Assembly (NCBI GenBank): GCA_965207125.1
Contig: OZ242263.1
Coordinates: 1,054,001-1,118,000, forward strand
Direction of reading: 5' to 3'
Source: G965207125 sp965207125
GTDB taxonomy: Bacteria > Pseudomonadota > Alphaproteobacteria > Puniceispirillales > UBA1172
DNA: 64,000 nt
Shown here piece by piece: positions 51,773-60,483 of this stretch (within the stretch, counting starts at the first letter, position 1; each line of letters starts with the position of its first letter). The position numbers and the translations under genes are program-made. The notes under the pieces were generated by a model. It saw only the letters and a program-made list of their open reading frames with translations. It had not been told where the DNA came from and made no database searches.

Positions 51773-53197
51773 TTATCCACCTAGAATGGCTTTGACTTCG
51801 AGATATTCGTGAAATCCCCATTTGCTCTTTTCGCGCCCATTACCTGAATGCTTATAACCCCCGAAAGGTGCTTCACTGCCCCCACCACGGTAATTGATAT
51901 GGACTTGTCCGGCCCGAAGACGTCTTGCGCAATCCATCATAAGATCGTGATTGGATTCATCGCCTGATACATAAGCCGCCAATCCATAATCGCTGTCATT
52001 AGCGATTTTGACCGCGTCGTCGGGGTCGTCATAAGATAAAATTGCTAGCACGGGACCGAAAATTTCCTCACGGGCGATCGTCATATCATTGGTGACATCC
52101 CCAAACACTGTTGGGCGAACGAAATAGCCTCGATTAAGATCTTCAGGTCGCCCGGGGCCGCCAGTGGCGAGCCTCGCGCCTTCCTTGATTCCAGCCTCAA
52201 TCAGCCCCTGCACTTTATCGTATTGCATCTGGCTAACGACCGGGCCAAGATCAGTGTTCTCGCTTGTTGGATCGCCAACCGTTAAGCTTTCAGCGGCGGC
52301 TACGGCAAGTTCGAGTGCTTCATCATGGCGCGTTTTCGGCACAAGCATCCGAGTTGGCGCGTTGCAGGACTGCCCGGTGTTGCTCATGCAACCCAGCGTA
52401 CCGTTGCGAACGGAGTCAGCAAATTTTTTGTCATCAATAATAATATTGGCTGATTTACCCCCGAGTTCCTGCGTTACTCTTTTGACGTGATCGGCTGAGG
52501 TTTTGGCAACCGCAGCCCCGCCTCGCTTTGATCCTGTGAAAGACATAAAAGCGATATCAGGATGCGCGCTCATCGCCTCGCCGACCACAGGGCCGTAGCC
52601 ATTAACGAGGTTAAAGACTCCGGGAGGCACGCCTGCCGCATCGAGAATCTCAGCGACCACCATCGAGGATAACGGCGCGATCTCACTTGGTTTCAGAACA
52701 GCTGTGCAACCAGCAGCGAGGCAAGGGGCGAGTTTCGCCATGACTTGGTTGATCGGCCAGTTCCACGGAGTAATCAACCCACAGACACCAATCGGCTCAT
52801 GTCTTATCAGAAACTCACCATGCTTGAACTCGAATTGATGCGTCTTGAGAATATCGATGGCGGTTTTGAGATAAGCGAGTCCGACTTTGGATTGCCCTTC
52901 CCATGCCAGGGTTTTTGGCGCACCCATTTCGGTCATGATGGCTCCCGCCACGTCATCTAATCGGTTTTTAAACTCTTCGCGAACCGCCGTCAGTAATTCA
53001 ACGCGTTCGGCAACACTTGACTGTGAGAAACTGACAAAAGCGTGCGAGGCCGCGGCCACCGCAAGATCGACATCAGCGGCGGTTCCTTCGCTGATCTTCG
53101 CCACGGTTTCCTCAGTTGCAGGGTTAATAACCTCAATGATCTGGGGTGTTATCGGATCGACCCATTTGCCATTTATGTAAAATTGCTCAAGATTCAT
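51773..53197 (-). CDS. Aldehyde dehydrogenase family protein
   Basis: The 474-residue enzyme has the NAD-dependent aldehyde dehydrogenase pattern: ITPWNWPINQVMAKLAPCLA (about residues 137-156), the Glu in QELGGKSANIII (about 240-251) and the catalytic Cys in NTGQSCNAPTRM (about residue 278). C-terminal text EAPFGGYKHSGNGREKSKWG is typical. It oxidises an aldehyde to the acid; the substrate is not clear. It follows the carboxymuconolactone decarboxylase-family gene by 6 bases and has a good ribosome binding site (AAGGAGTG). Confidence 0.92.
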   Translation of the reverse strand: MNLEQFYINGKWVDPITPQIIEVINPATEETVAKISEGTAADVDLAVAAASHAFVSFSQSSVAERVELLTAVREEFKNRLDDVAGAIMTEMGAPKTLAWEGQSKVGLAYLKTAIDILKTHQFEFKHGEFLIRHEPIGVCGLITPWNWPINQVMAKLAPCLAAGCTAVLKPSEIAPLSSMVVAEILDAAGVPPGVFNLVNGYGPVVGEAMSAHPDIAFMSFTGSKRGGAAVAKTSADHVKRVTQELGGKSANIIIDDKKFADSVRNGTLGCMSNTGQSCNAPTRMLVPKTRHDEALELAVAAAESLTVGDPTSENTDLGPVVSQMQYDKVQGLIEAGIKEGARLATGGPGRPEDLNRGYFVRPTVFGDVTNDMTIAREEIFGPVLAILSYDDPDDAVKIANDSDYGLAAYVSGDESNHDLMMDCARRLRAGQVHINYRGGGSEAPFGGYKHSGNGREKSKWGFHEYLEVKAILGG

Positions 53198-53203
53198 CTC
53201 TTA

Positions 53204-53596
53204 TCACTCCTTAAAGTCATCTAGCAGTCCTTTTTCATCGAGCACTTTGCGGGCCACTCTAAAGCATTCCAAGGCCTGGGGTACACCACAATAAATGCCA
53301 ATAACATGGATAATGGCGCGAATTTCAGCAACTGAAACGCCGTTGGTCAAGGCTCCTCGACAATGGGTCTCCCATTCATGCATTTTGCCAAGTGCACCGA
53401 TCATTGTGAGATTCATCATCGATCGGGTTTTTGGCTCGATAACATCGTCTCCCCATCCGAATCCCCAACACCAAGCGGTCATGGCCTCCTGAAAAGGCTT
53501 CGTGAATTCATCGGCGTTATCGAGGGTGTTTTGCACATAATCCTCGCCTAGGGTGGCTTTGCGTTTTTCAAGCCCGATATCGAATTTGTTATCCAT
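53204..53596 (-). CDS. Carboxymuconolactone decarboxylase family protein
   Basis: The 130-residue protein has the family core HCRGALTNGVSVAEIRAIIH (about residues 79-98) and a helix with IYCGVPQALECFRVARKVL (about 103-121). The redox Cys-X2-Cys pair of AhpD-type members is absent, so it is closer to the 4-carboxymuconolactone decarboxylase branch. Its exact substrate is not defined. It is coupled with the aldehyde dehydrogenase downstream, which suggests a small aromatic or ring-cleavage degradation unit. Confidence 0.82.
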   Translation of the reverse strand: MDNKFDIGLEKRKATLGEDYVQNTLDNADEFTKPFQEAMTAWCWGFGWGDDVIEPKTRSMMNLTMIGALGKMHEWETHCRGALTNGVSVAEIRAIIHVIGIYCGVPQALECFRVARKVLDEKGLLDDFKE

Positions 53597-53651
53597 TATC
53601 TCCCCCTCGAGATTTTCCCCTCAGGAATCTTTGTTGGGGGATCATTCCTTA

Positions 53652-53680
53652 TTCTTACCTTAAAGTGACGCGCTTGGCAA
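53652..53680 (-). promoter_or_regulatory. Candidate sigma-70 promoter for the decarboxylase-aldehyde dehydrogenase operon
   Basis: On the minus strand TTGCCA (53675-53680), a 17-base spacer and TAAGAA (53652-53657) lie about 56 bases before the start at 53596. The spacing is ideal and the hexamers are fair. Confidence 0.4.
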
Positions 53681-53760
53681 GTAGGAGAGAAAGACTTATC
53701 CCAATATTTGGCTTTCAAAATTTAGTTTCTTTAAGTATTTTTCAACTGATAAGAGTAATT

Positions 53761-54204
53761 CTAATCCCGTGCTATTACCCGGCGGCGCGCCTCCGCAGAG
53801 GCGGCATCAGAGACATAGATTAATCCGGCAATTCGGCGCATTAAAGCTGATTCATGACTATCGATCACACCATCGGCTAAAATGACTTGCCAGAGTTTTT
53901 CCAGCAGAGATAGTTTTTCATCATGGCTATAGTGCTGGTTGATGATCTTAATTCTCCCATAAAGATCGCTCGCATTCTCAGCGGCGGCATAGGCCATATC
54001 GAGCAGAGCATCGGTTTCATCGGGGGTTAAATCAAACTGGTTTGTGACGATACGGCAGACAGTTTCCTCTTCTTCAGGGCTATGGGCCCCATCGACGCCA
54101 ATCGCTTCGAAAAGTAACGCGACCACGGCCAGACGTAGGGACTCATCGGAGGTTGGGTCGGTGTCTGTGGAATCAGAAAAAATTTTGTCAAAAAAGCGTC
54201 GCAT
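53761..54204 (-). CDS. TerB-family protein
   Basis: The 147-residue protein has the acidic helical TerB-like fold with ALLFEAIGVDGAHSPEEEET (about residues 29-48) and ILADGVIDSHESALMRRIA (about 107-125). The conserved Asp-Gly pairs likely bind metal. This tellurite-resistance-related family occurs in many bacteria outside true tellurite operons, and its role is unclear. It follows clpB by 74 bases on the same strand. Confidence 0.85.
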   Translation of the reverse strand: MRRFFDKIFSDSTDTDPTSDESLRLAVVALLFEAIGVDGAHSPEEEETVCRIVTNQFDLTPDETDALLDMAYAAAENASDLYGRIKIINQHYSHDEKLSLLEKLWQVILADGVIDSHESALMRRIAGLIYVSDAASAEARRRVIARD

Positions 54205-54278
54205 GAAAAATCTCGTAAGGCCAGATAAGCGAAGTTTATATCACAGAACGCGTGATAAAAAAAAGCTACGAGATCTAA

Positions 54279-56888
54279 TCAGGCAGATTTTTGGAGATGC
54301 TCGCGGATGCTGGTAAAGGTAAGTTTTTCATCGTCCCCTACCTTCAGGTCCACCACCACGACATCGCCATCACCAAAATGTCCGGTGAGAATTTCCTCAG
54401 CGAGTTTATTCTGCATTTCATTTTGAATGACACGTTTTAGTGGTCTTGCGCCATATTGCGGGTCATAACCTTGATCACCAAGCCATTGCTTGGCGGCCGC
54501 GGTAATATCGAGGCTGATATTGCGTTCAGCAAGGCGTTTAATCAATTTGGTGAGTTGCAGATCAACAATTCTGGTCATATCACCGCGATCAAGTCTACGG
54601 AACAGCAGAATTGCATCGACACGATTGAGAAATTCAGGACGGAAAATCGAGCGCACTTCACGCATAACAGGCTCTCTGGCCTCGTCGCTCTTGGCGCCAT
54701 CGGCGAGGTCAAGCAGATGCTCAGACCCTATATTGGACGTCATCAGAATAATCGTATTACGAAAGTCAACCTGATGTCCCTGCCCGTCCGTCAACCGCCC
54801 CTCATCGAGCACCTGCAGCAAGACATTAAAAATATCCGGATGTGCTTTTTCAATTTCATCAAACAGCACCACCTGATAAGGCCGTCTTCGTATAGATTCG
54901 GTCAGACTACCGCCTTCTTCATAGCCAACATAACCGGGCGGAGCGCCAATAAGCCGCGAGACTGAGTGGCGTTCCATATATTCCGACATGTCAAGGCGCA
55001 ATATGGCATTTTCATCATCGAAAAGGAAACTAGCCAGTGCTTTGGACAATTCGGTTTTACCAACACCAGTAGGCCCAAGCATCATGAAACTGCCGATCGG
55101 CTGATCAGGGTCAGAGATACCGGCGCGCGAACGACGAATGGCACTTGCGACCGCTGTCACGGCTTCGGGTTGTCCGATGACGCGTGAAGCAAGGATATTT
55201 TCGAGTTCGAGCATTTTTTCCTGCTCACCTTCGAGCATTTTATCCACGGGGATTCCAGTCCAGTTACTGATGACACGAGCGATATGGATAGGATCGACCT
55301 CTTCATTAATGATATCTGAGCCCGCCACCGCTGCTTTGGCGGCGACGAGTTCCTCTTGCAGTTTAGGCATAGTCGCATAGCTGATTTTAGCAGCGATCTC
55401 AAGCTGCCCCTCGCGCTGGGCAACCTTGAGTTCATGACGCGCATCTTCTATCTTCTGACGCAAACTTGCGACTTCTTCCATGTGGCGACGCGCCTCTTCC
55501 CACTCGGCCGTCAGTCTGGCTGATTCCTTCTCAAGACTGGCAAGTTCCGCGATCACCTCCTCACGGCGTTTTTTCTGTTTTTCGGATGCATCTCTTTTCA
55601 GCGCGGCGTCCTCTATTTTCAGCTGGATAATTCGGCGATCGATACTATCAAGCACAGGCGGTTTTGAATCGGATTGAATCCGCAAAAAACTAGCAGCTTC
55701 ATCCATGACATCGATGGCTTTATCGGGAAGGAATCGATCATTGATATACCGCGCCGACAGCTGGGCGGCGGCCACGAGGGCCTTATCAGTAATTCTAACC
55801 CCGTGATGAAGTTCGTATTTTTCCTTCAAGCCGCGCAAGACAAAAATGGTGTCTTCAACACTTGGCTCATTGACATGGACAGGCTGAAATCGCCTTGCAA
55901 GCGCTTGGTCTTTTTCGATATATTGACGATATTCATTAAGCGTGGTTGCGCCGATACAATGCAACTCACCTCTGGCGAGCGCAGGCTTGAGCAAATTGGA
56001 CGCATCCATCGCGCCTTCCGTTTTACCCGCACCGACTAGTTGATGCATCTCATCGATAAAAAGAATAACCTCACCCTGCCGGGCCTCGATCTCTTTTAGC
56101 ACAGATTTAAGACGCTCCTCGAACTCGCCGCGATATTTAGCGCCCGCGACCAGCGCCCCCATATCGAGGACGAGCAAAACTTTATCTTCGAGAACGCGGG
56201 GGACATCATGATTGACTATTCGTTGCGCAAGCCCTTCAGCAATCGCAGTTTTACCAACCCCTGGCTCGCCGATCAAAACCGGGTTATTTTTAGTACGGCG
56301 TGCCAAAATTTGGATCGTGCGCCTGATTTCTTGATCACGTCCGATGACCGGATCTAGTTTGCCACTACGCGCAGCAGCGGTCAGATCGGTGGCATAGCGG
56401 CTTAGCGCTTCATACTGATCTTCAGCAGAATCACTTTCTATAGTTTTTCCCGCACGAGTTGTGGAAATAACTTGCTCAAGAGACTCAACCGAAACCCCTG
56501 AGCCCTTGATGAGGTTAGTGATACTTGTGCCTGATTTTACCATAGCAACCAGCACAGTGTCAGCAGAGATAAACTGATCCTTTGCGGCGGCGGATGATTT
56601 TCCTGCCACCGCGAGAATTTTGGCGAGATCTTGATCGAGTTGCAATTGCCCGGCCCCACTGCCTGATACCTGCGGGATGCTGGCCAGCGCCTGGCTGATG
56701 GTTTCGGCAAGATTATCAACATTACCACCCGCACGCGCGATCAAAGTCGCGGCAAAAGATTTTCTGTCATCGAGCATCGCCTCAAGCAGATGCTCGGTGG
56801 TCAATTTCTGGTGATTTGCTGCAAGGGCGGTATTTTGTGCCTCGCCCAACGCATTGCGCATTAGCGCGGTGTAACGATTAATATCCAT
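54279..56888 (-). CDS. clpB: ATP-dependent chaperone ClpB
   Basis: The 869-residue disaggregase has the N-terminal Clp repeat domain (residues 1-145), a first AAA+ module with GEPGVGKTAIAEG (about 206-218), a middle coiled-coil (about 410-525) that distinguishes ClpB from ClpA and ClpC, and a second AAA+ module with GPTGVGKTELSKA (about 604-616). It works with DnaK to resolve aggregated proteins after heat shock. The heat-shock type promoter 105-134 bases upstream fits this role. Confidence 0.97.
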   Translation of the reverse strand: MDINRYTALMRNALGEAQNTALAANHQKLTTEHLLEAMLDDRKSFAATLIARAGGNVDNLAETISQALASIPQVSGSGAGQLQLDQDLAKILAVAGKSSAAAKDQFISADTVLVAMVKSGTSITNLIKGSGVSVESLEQVISTTRAGKTIESDSAEDQYEALSRYATDLTAAARSGKLDPVIGRDQEIRRTIQILARRTKNNPVLIGEPGVGKTAIAEGLAQRIVNHDVPRVLEDKVLLVLDMGALVAGAKYRGEFEERLKSVLKEIEARQGEVILFIDEMHQLVGAGKTEGAMDASNLLKPALARGELHCIGATTLNEYRQYIEKDQALARRFQPVHVNEPSVEDTIFVLRGLKEKYELHHGVRITDKALVAAAQLSARYINDRFLPDKAIDVMDEAASFLRIQSDSKPPVLDSIDRRIIQLKIEDAALKRDASEKQKKRREEVIAELASLEKESARLTAEWEEARRHMEEVASLRQKIEDARHELKVAQREGQLEIAAKISYATMPKLQEELVAAKAAVAGSDIINEEVDPIHIARVISNWTGIPVDKMLEGEQEKMLELENILASRVIGQPEAVTAVASAIRRSRAGISDPDQPIGSFMMLGPTGVGKTELSKALASFLFDDENAILRLDMSEYMERHSVSRLIGAPPGYVGYEEGGSLTESIRRRPYQVVLFDEIEKAHPDIFNVLLQVLDEGRLTDGQGHQVDFRNTIILMTSNIGSEHLLDLADGAKSDEAREPVMREVRSIFRPEFLNRVDAILLFRRLDRGDMTRIVDLQLTKLIKRLAERNISLDITAAAKQWLGDQGYDPQYGARPLKRVIQNEMQNKLAEEILTGHFGDGDVVVVDLKVGDDEKLTFTSIREHLQKSA

Positions 56889-56992
56889 TTTTCATACTCC
56901 TCTTCTTCAGGGGCAGTGAGGAATAATCGGTAACCACCATCCTGAAATGATCAGCCTCATCTGACATAAAAGATAAGGCGCCGATACAATAC

Positions 56993-57022
56993 AGATAAGA
57001 AGCAAGCGGCCTCTTTTCAAGA
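56993..57022 (-). promoter_or_regulatory. Candidate heat-shock sigma factor (RpoH) promoter for clpB
   Basis: On the minus strand CTTGAAA begins at 57022 and CTTATCTG occupies 57000-56993, with 18 bases between CTTG and CTTATC. This matches the known alphaproteobacterial RpoH pattern (CTTG, 17-18 bases, CYTATWT) at nearly every position. It lies 105-134 bases before the clpB ATG. Confidence 0.65.
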
Positions 57023-57036
57023 ACCACTGCGTTCTA

Positions 57037-57852
57037 TCACTTGGCGTTAGGAAAGAATAACTGCTGTCCGTTGCGACGATAAGCGGCGATCAATCTTTGC
57101 CCTTCATCGGACACTATCCAGTCAGCAAATATGCGCGCGTCCGCGCTATCGACGCTGGGACAATGATCAGGATTAATCGGAATAACTCCGTATTGGTTGT
57201 GGAGCAAAGGGCTGTGTTGGAATAACGTTTTATGCCCGCCTTTATTGGCGAAAGCTGCCCAGGTGCCACGGTCGCTGATGGTATAAGCGTTCAGTTCAGT
57301 GGCAATGGTGAGGGTCGCCCCCATTCCATTACCGGTCTCACGATAAAATTTAGCCGCATCCGGCGCGATGCCAAAGCGCTGCCAAAGTGCGAGTTCGGCT
57401 TTATGGGTGCCGCTATTATCACCGCGCGAAATAAATATAGCGTCACTGACGACTATACGCCGCAACGCGCCACCGATTGATGTGGCGCGCCCGACTGAAG
57501 CCGGGTCATCACCAGGGCCAACCAGCACGAAATCATTATACATGACGTCACGTCGATAAATTCCGAATCCCTTGGCAACAAAAGCTTTCTCATCCTCAAT
57601 AGCATGCACCAAGAGAACATCTCCATCACAGTTTTCGGCGTTATGGATCGCTTGTCCGGTTCCCACGGCAACCACATGAACAGTGATTCCTGTCGCCTCC
57701 TTAAAGCGCGGTAGTAGATAGTCATAAAGCCCTGAGTTCTGGGTTGAGGTGGTGGATTGCAAAATCAAATAATCCCGCGCGACCAGAGGACTAAGAGGCA
57801 AAAAGATCAACACAAAAGCGATCACAAGCAGCTTTGTCATTTTCTCACACAC
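57037..57852 (-). CDS. Tungstate-type (TupA-like) periplasmic binding protein
   Basis: The 271-residue protein has a signal peptide (residues 1-25, LLVIAFVLIFLPLSPLVARD) and then the TupA hallmark LQSTTSTQNSGLYDYLLPRF (about 31-50) with VVAVGTGQAIHNAENCDGDV (about 60-79). DNSGTHKAEL (about 153) supplies further oxyanion contacts. This class binds tungstate, or molybdate, in the periplasm. It overlaps an iron-type fused permease gene by 8 bases, which is an unusual pairing. No ATPase of either type is adjacent. Confidence 0.85.
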   Translation of the reverse strand: MCEKMTKLLVIAFVLIFLPLSPLVARDYLILQSTTSTQNSGLYDYLLPRFKEATGITVHVVAVGTGQAIHNAENCDGDVLLVHAIEDEKAFVAKGFGIYRRDVMYNDFVLVGPGDDPASVGRATSIGGALRRIVVSDAIFISRGDNSGTHKAELALWQRFGIAPDAAKFYRETGNGMGATLTIATELNAYTISDRGTWAAFANKGGHKTLFQHSPLLHNQYGVIPINPDHCPSVDSADARIFADWIVSDEGQRLIAAYRRNGQQLFFPNAK

Positions 57853-59515
57853 TACGTCTAACCATACTCGCGTTAATGACGATGACGGGCAGGATTCCAG
57901 CCGCGATGATCATCAATGCGGGCAAGGCCGCTTGCTCGATCATTTCCTCATTGGCGAATTGATAGGTGATTGTGGCGAGGGTGTCGAAATTAAACGGGCG
58001 CAACAGTAACGTCATCGGCAATTCTTTGATGATTTCAACGAAAACCAGCAACATCGCAGCGAAAACTTGAGGGCGTAATAACGGCAGCACCACATAGTGG
58101 ATACTTTTAATAAAGCCATAGCCATGAACGCGACTTGCGGGCATGAGGGTTGCGGGGATTCTCTCAAGCCCTGCGCGCACAGGCCCATAACCCATCGCTT
58201 GAAAACGCACGGCGTAAGCGATGATCAGCATGAGCGAAGTTTCGGCAAGAATCCCCCCCCACTCATCACTGCCCAGAGCAAGCCCCACTCGCCGCCAGAG
58301 ATGATCAGCCCCATTAACCGCAACCAGCACGCCAATGGCGAGAATCGTCCCGGGAAAAGCGTATCCCATCGCCGAAACTGCCGCGAGTCCCCGGGTTAAT
58401 CTTGACGGTAGATAGTAAGCGATAATTCCGATTACCAGCGCAGTAATGATAATCACGGCGGTGGCGGCTGTCGCGATGAGAAGCGTATTGCCAGCGATAG
58501 CTATAAGCGGTACATCGGCGAAATCACCTCGCACACCTTGAGCGTATCCTACCAGAATCATCACCGGCACAATAAAGCCTATCAGCACCGGCACGAGACA
58601 TAAAATCGGCAATCCCCAAAGATACCATCCTTTGGCGATACGTCTTGGAACACCGGTCTGTCCACGGGTTGAATGGCTGAACCCTCGGCGGCTTCTGGCA
58701 TAATGCTCGCATCCGAGAAGAACGGCGATGAGCATGAAAGCGACTAGCGCGAGTTGAGCTGCGGCCGCCAGATCGTTCAGTCCTTGCCAAGCGTTGAAGA
58801 CGCCGAGGCTGATGGTATCGATGGCAAAATATTCAACAGTACCAAGATCAGCAACAACTTCCATCAGCACCAGCGCAAGCCCGACAATAATCGCCGATCT
58901 TCCCATCGGCAGAGCCACTGTGGTCAGGGGATTGCGTCCGGTGAGTATAGCGGCCTCAAAAAATCGAGTTGGTATTAGGTGAAAACCGGCGCGCGTAATC
59001 ACATAGATATAAGGATAAAGTGCAACCCCCATGATCAGCCAAGCACCACCCATACTGCGAATTGGGGGGAAGAAATAATCCTGCGCGCTATCCCATGAGA
59101 AAATCCATCTCATGCCGCTTTGCACGGGGCCGCCATAGTCTAAAAATCCGGTATAGGCATAAGCGACAATATAAGGCGGGATCGCCAAGGGTAGTACTAG
59201 CATCCATTCTATTGCTCGGCGATAGGGAAAATCATATCGGCTAACCAGCCAAGCGGTGCTCACCCCAAAAATGAGGGCCACTGCGCCAACGCCGCCCATC
59301 AGCATTGTGGTGTTGCCGATATAGCGCAAAAGAACGGTTGAAATAAGATGGCGCATGACCTCGCCGTCACCGCCAAGGGCGGTTAGAGCGATCAGCACCA
59401 TCGGCGTGATCAGGGCAAGTGACAGCACAATTTGGACAAATTGCAACAGACGTGCGGACAGATTGAGACGGTGTGATGAGAAAAATGAATGGACGACCAT
59501 AACACTAGCAACCAA
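57845..59515 (-). CDS. Fused ABC permease of the ferric-iron (FbpB/ThiP) type
   Basis: The 556-residue membrane protein has about twelve hydrophobic segments and two inner-membrane permease modules. Each has an EAA-type loop: EAAILTGRNPLTTVALPMGR (about residues 187-206) and MPASRVHGYGFIKSIHYVVL (about 466-485). This double-module layout is that of FbpB/SfuB and ThiP. It is followed by the TupA-like protein gene with an 8-base overlap and preceded, after 48 bases, by a Fur-family gene. The substrate could be iron, but the binding protein suggests an oxyanion. Confidence 0.87.
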   Translation of the reverse strand: MVASVMVVHSFFSSHRLNLSARLLQFVQIVLSLALITPMVLIALTALGGDGEVMRHLISTVLLRYIGNTTMLMGGVGAVALIFGVSTAWLVSRYDFPYRRAIEWMLVLPLAIPPYIVAYAYTGFLDYGGPVQSGMRWIFSWDSAQDYFFPPIRSMGGAWLIMGVALYPYIYVITRAGFHLIPTRFFEAAILTGRNPLTTVALPMGRSAIIVGLALVLMEVVADLGTVEYFAIDTISLGVFNAWQGLNDLAAAAQLALVAFMLIAVLLGCEHYARSRRGFSHSTRGQTGVPRRIAKGWYLWGLPILCLVPVLIGFIVPVMILVGYAQGVRGDFADVPLIAIAGNTLLIATAATAVIIITALVIGIIAYYLPSRLTRGLAAVSAMGYAFPGTILAIGVLVAVNGADHLWRRVGLALGSDEWGGILAETSLMLIIAYAVRFQAMGYGPVRAGLERIPATLMPASRVHGYGFIKSIHYVVLPLLRPQVFAAMLLVFVEIIKELPMTLLLRPFNFDTLATITYQFANEEMIEQAALPALMIIAAGILPVIVINASMVRRSV

Positions 59516-59563
59516 TCAGGATGATACCGTGCACGACAATAATTTTTGGCACAGCTTGGAGGG

Positions 59564-59968
59564 TTAGGATTTTATTTTACGCCCAAATAATTCGAGCCGA
59601 TGCCCAACTAAATCGAAGCCCATATCCTGAGCAATTTTTTCTTTAAGTGCTTCTAGTTCAGCATGATAAAATTCGTGAATCTCGCCACTATCAACATCCA
59701 CCAAATGCTCATGATGCCCGCGGGCGCTTTCGTAGCGCGCCTTGCCATCTCCGACATCCAGTTTCTCGATCACATCGGCTTGTTCGAGCAGGCTGACGGT
59801 ACGGTAAATGGTGGCTAGTGAGATAGTGTCATCGATATCGATGGCACGGCGATAGATGGTATCGACATCGGGATGATCATCAGCGCTATCGATCAGCTCA
59901 ATGATAATGCGGCGTTGATTGGTTATTCGCAATCCCGCCTCGAGACATTTTTCGAGGATTCCAGCCAT
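59564..59968 (-). CDS. fur: Fur-family metal-responsive regulator
   Basis: The 134-residue protein shows the winged-helix part (ATIYRTVSLLEQADVIEKLD, about residues 52-71) and the metal-binding HHEHLVDVDSGEIHEF (about 90-105). The usual Cys-X2-Cys structural zinc site is absent (LVDVDSG replaces it), as in Fur/Mur proteins of alphaproteobacteria. It therefore may sense manganese or iron. It is located directly upstream of the fused permease, so it may be cotranscribed with or control it. A very good promoter lies just upstream. Confidence 0.92.
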   Translation of the reverse strand: MAGILEKCLEAGLRITNQRRIIIELIDSADDHPDVDTIYRRAIDIDDTISLATIYRTVSLLEQADVIEKLDVGDGKARYESARGHHEHLVDVDSGEIHEFYHAELEALKEKIAQDMGFDLVGHRLELFGRKIKS

Positions 59969-59988
59969 AGTTTCTCTTTCAGGTAGTA

Positions 59989-60017
59989 ATTCTAGCCCGG
60001 GGCCTAAACGAAATCAA
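59989..60017 (-). promoter_or_regulatory. Candidate sigma-70 promoter for the Fur-family gene
   Basis: On the minus strand TTGATT (60012-60017), a 17-base spacer and TAGAAT (59989-59994) lie 21 bases before the ATG at 59968. Both hexamers match the consensus at most positions and the spacing is ideal. It starts just after the MOSC gene stop. Confidence 0.55.
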
Positions 60018-60021
60018 GATG

Positions 60022-60456
60022 TTAGGTAATAACAACTTCATCACCGATTTTTACGCGCCCAGGATTTTTAACATTGCAACAAACACCACCACGCCATGAT
60101 GGGGTAAGTGCGGCCTTAAGCCCAGTTTTTGTGGACTCCATAAGTTCACACGGGTTGGTTTCTTGGATAATTTCGAGCACAACTTCGCCGATGGTGATCA
60201 AACCGCCCGTTTCTCTTGGCGAGCGCATCCCCGTCACCAGAAAATTGGCACGGCGGTCAGTCCAAGGCAGAGAGGCGTCAACTTCAGCACAAGCATCTTT
60301 CCAGTCATCCTCAAAAAGAAGGGTGATCTGCCTTCCGCGTTTAGCGCCGCGCGCATCACCGGTTATTCCTTTATCAACGGTAATCTCAACCTCATCACAC
60401 GAGATCATCGGCTGTAGAAGTCGTGGAGCGCGGGCAATAGCTTTAATGTTTGGCAT
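60022..60456 (-). CDS. MOSC domain protein
   Basis: The 144-residue protein consists of a stand-alone MOSC domain, with GITGDARGAKRGRQITLL (about residues 31-48), a conserved Cys in ETNPCELM (about residue 102) and GGVCCNV near 123. MOSC domains handle molybdenum cofactor or its sulfur, or transfer sulfur to molybdoenzymes. It follows the flavoprotein oxidase gene by 27 bases. A tungstate/molybdate-type binding protein is encoded about 2 kb further on, so a molybdenum or tungsten context is suggested but not shown. Confidence 0.88.
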   Translation of the reverse strand: MPNIKAIARAPRLLQPMISCDEVEITVDKGITGDARGAKRGRQITLLFEDDWKDACAEVDASLPWTDRRANFLVTGMRSPRETGGLITIGEVVLEIIQETNPCELMESTKTGLKAALTPSWRGGVCCNVKNPGRVKIGDEVVIT

Positions 60457-60483
60457 GGGTTTTTCTCCTTGGAAGCATCCGGA

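Noticed and set aside
54205..54278. Intrinsic terminator after clpB
   Set aside because: The eight-T run on the minus strand has no stable hairpin directly before it; the ATCAC/GTGAT repeat comes after the T-run.
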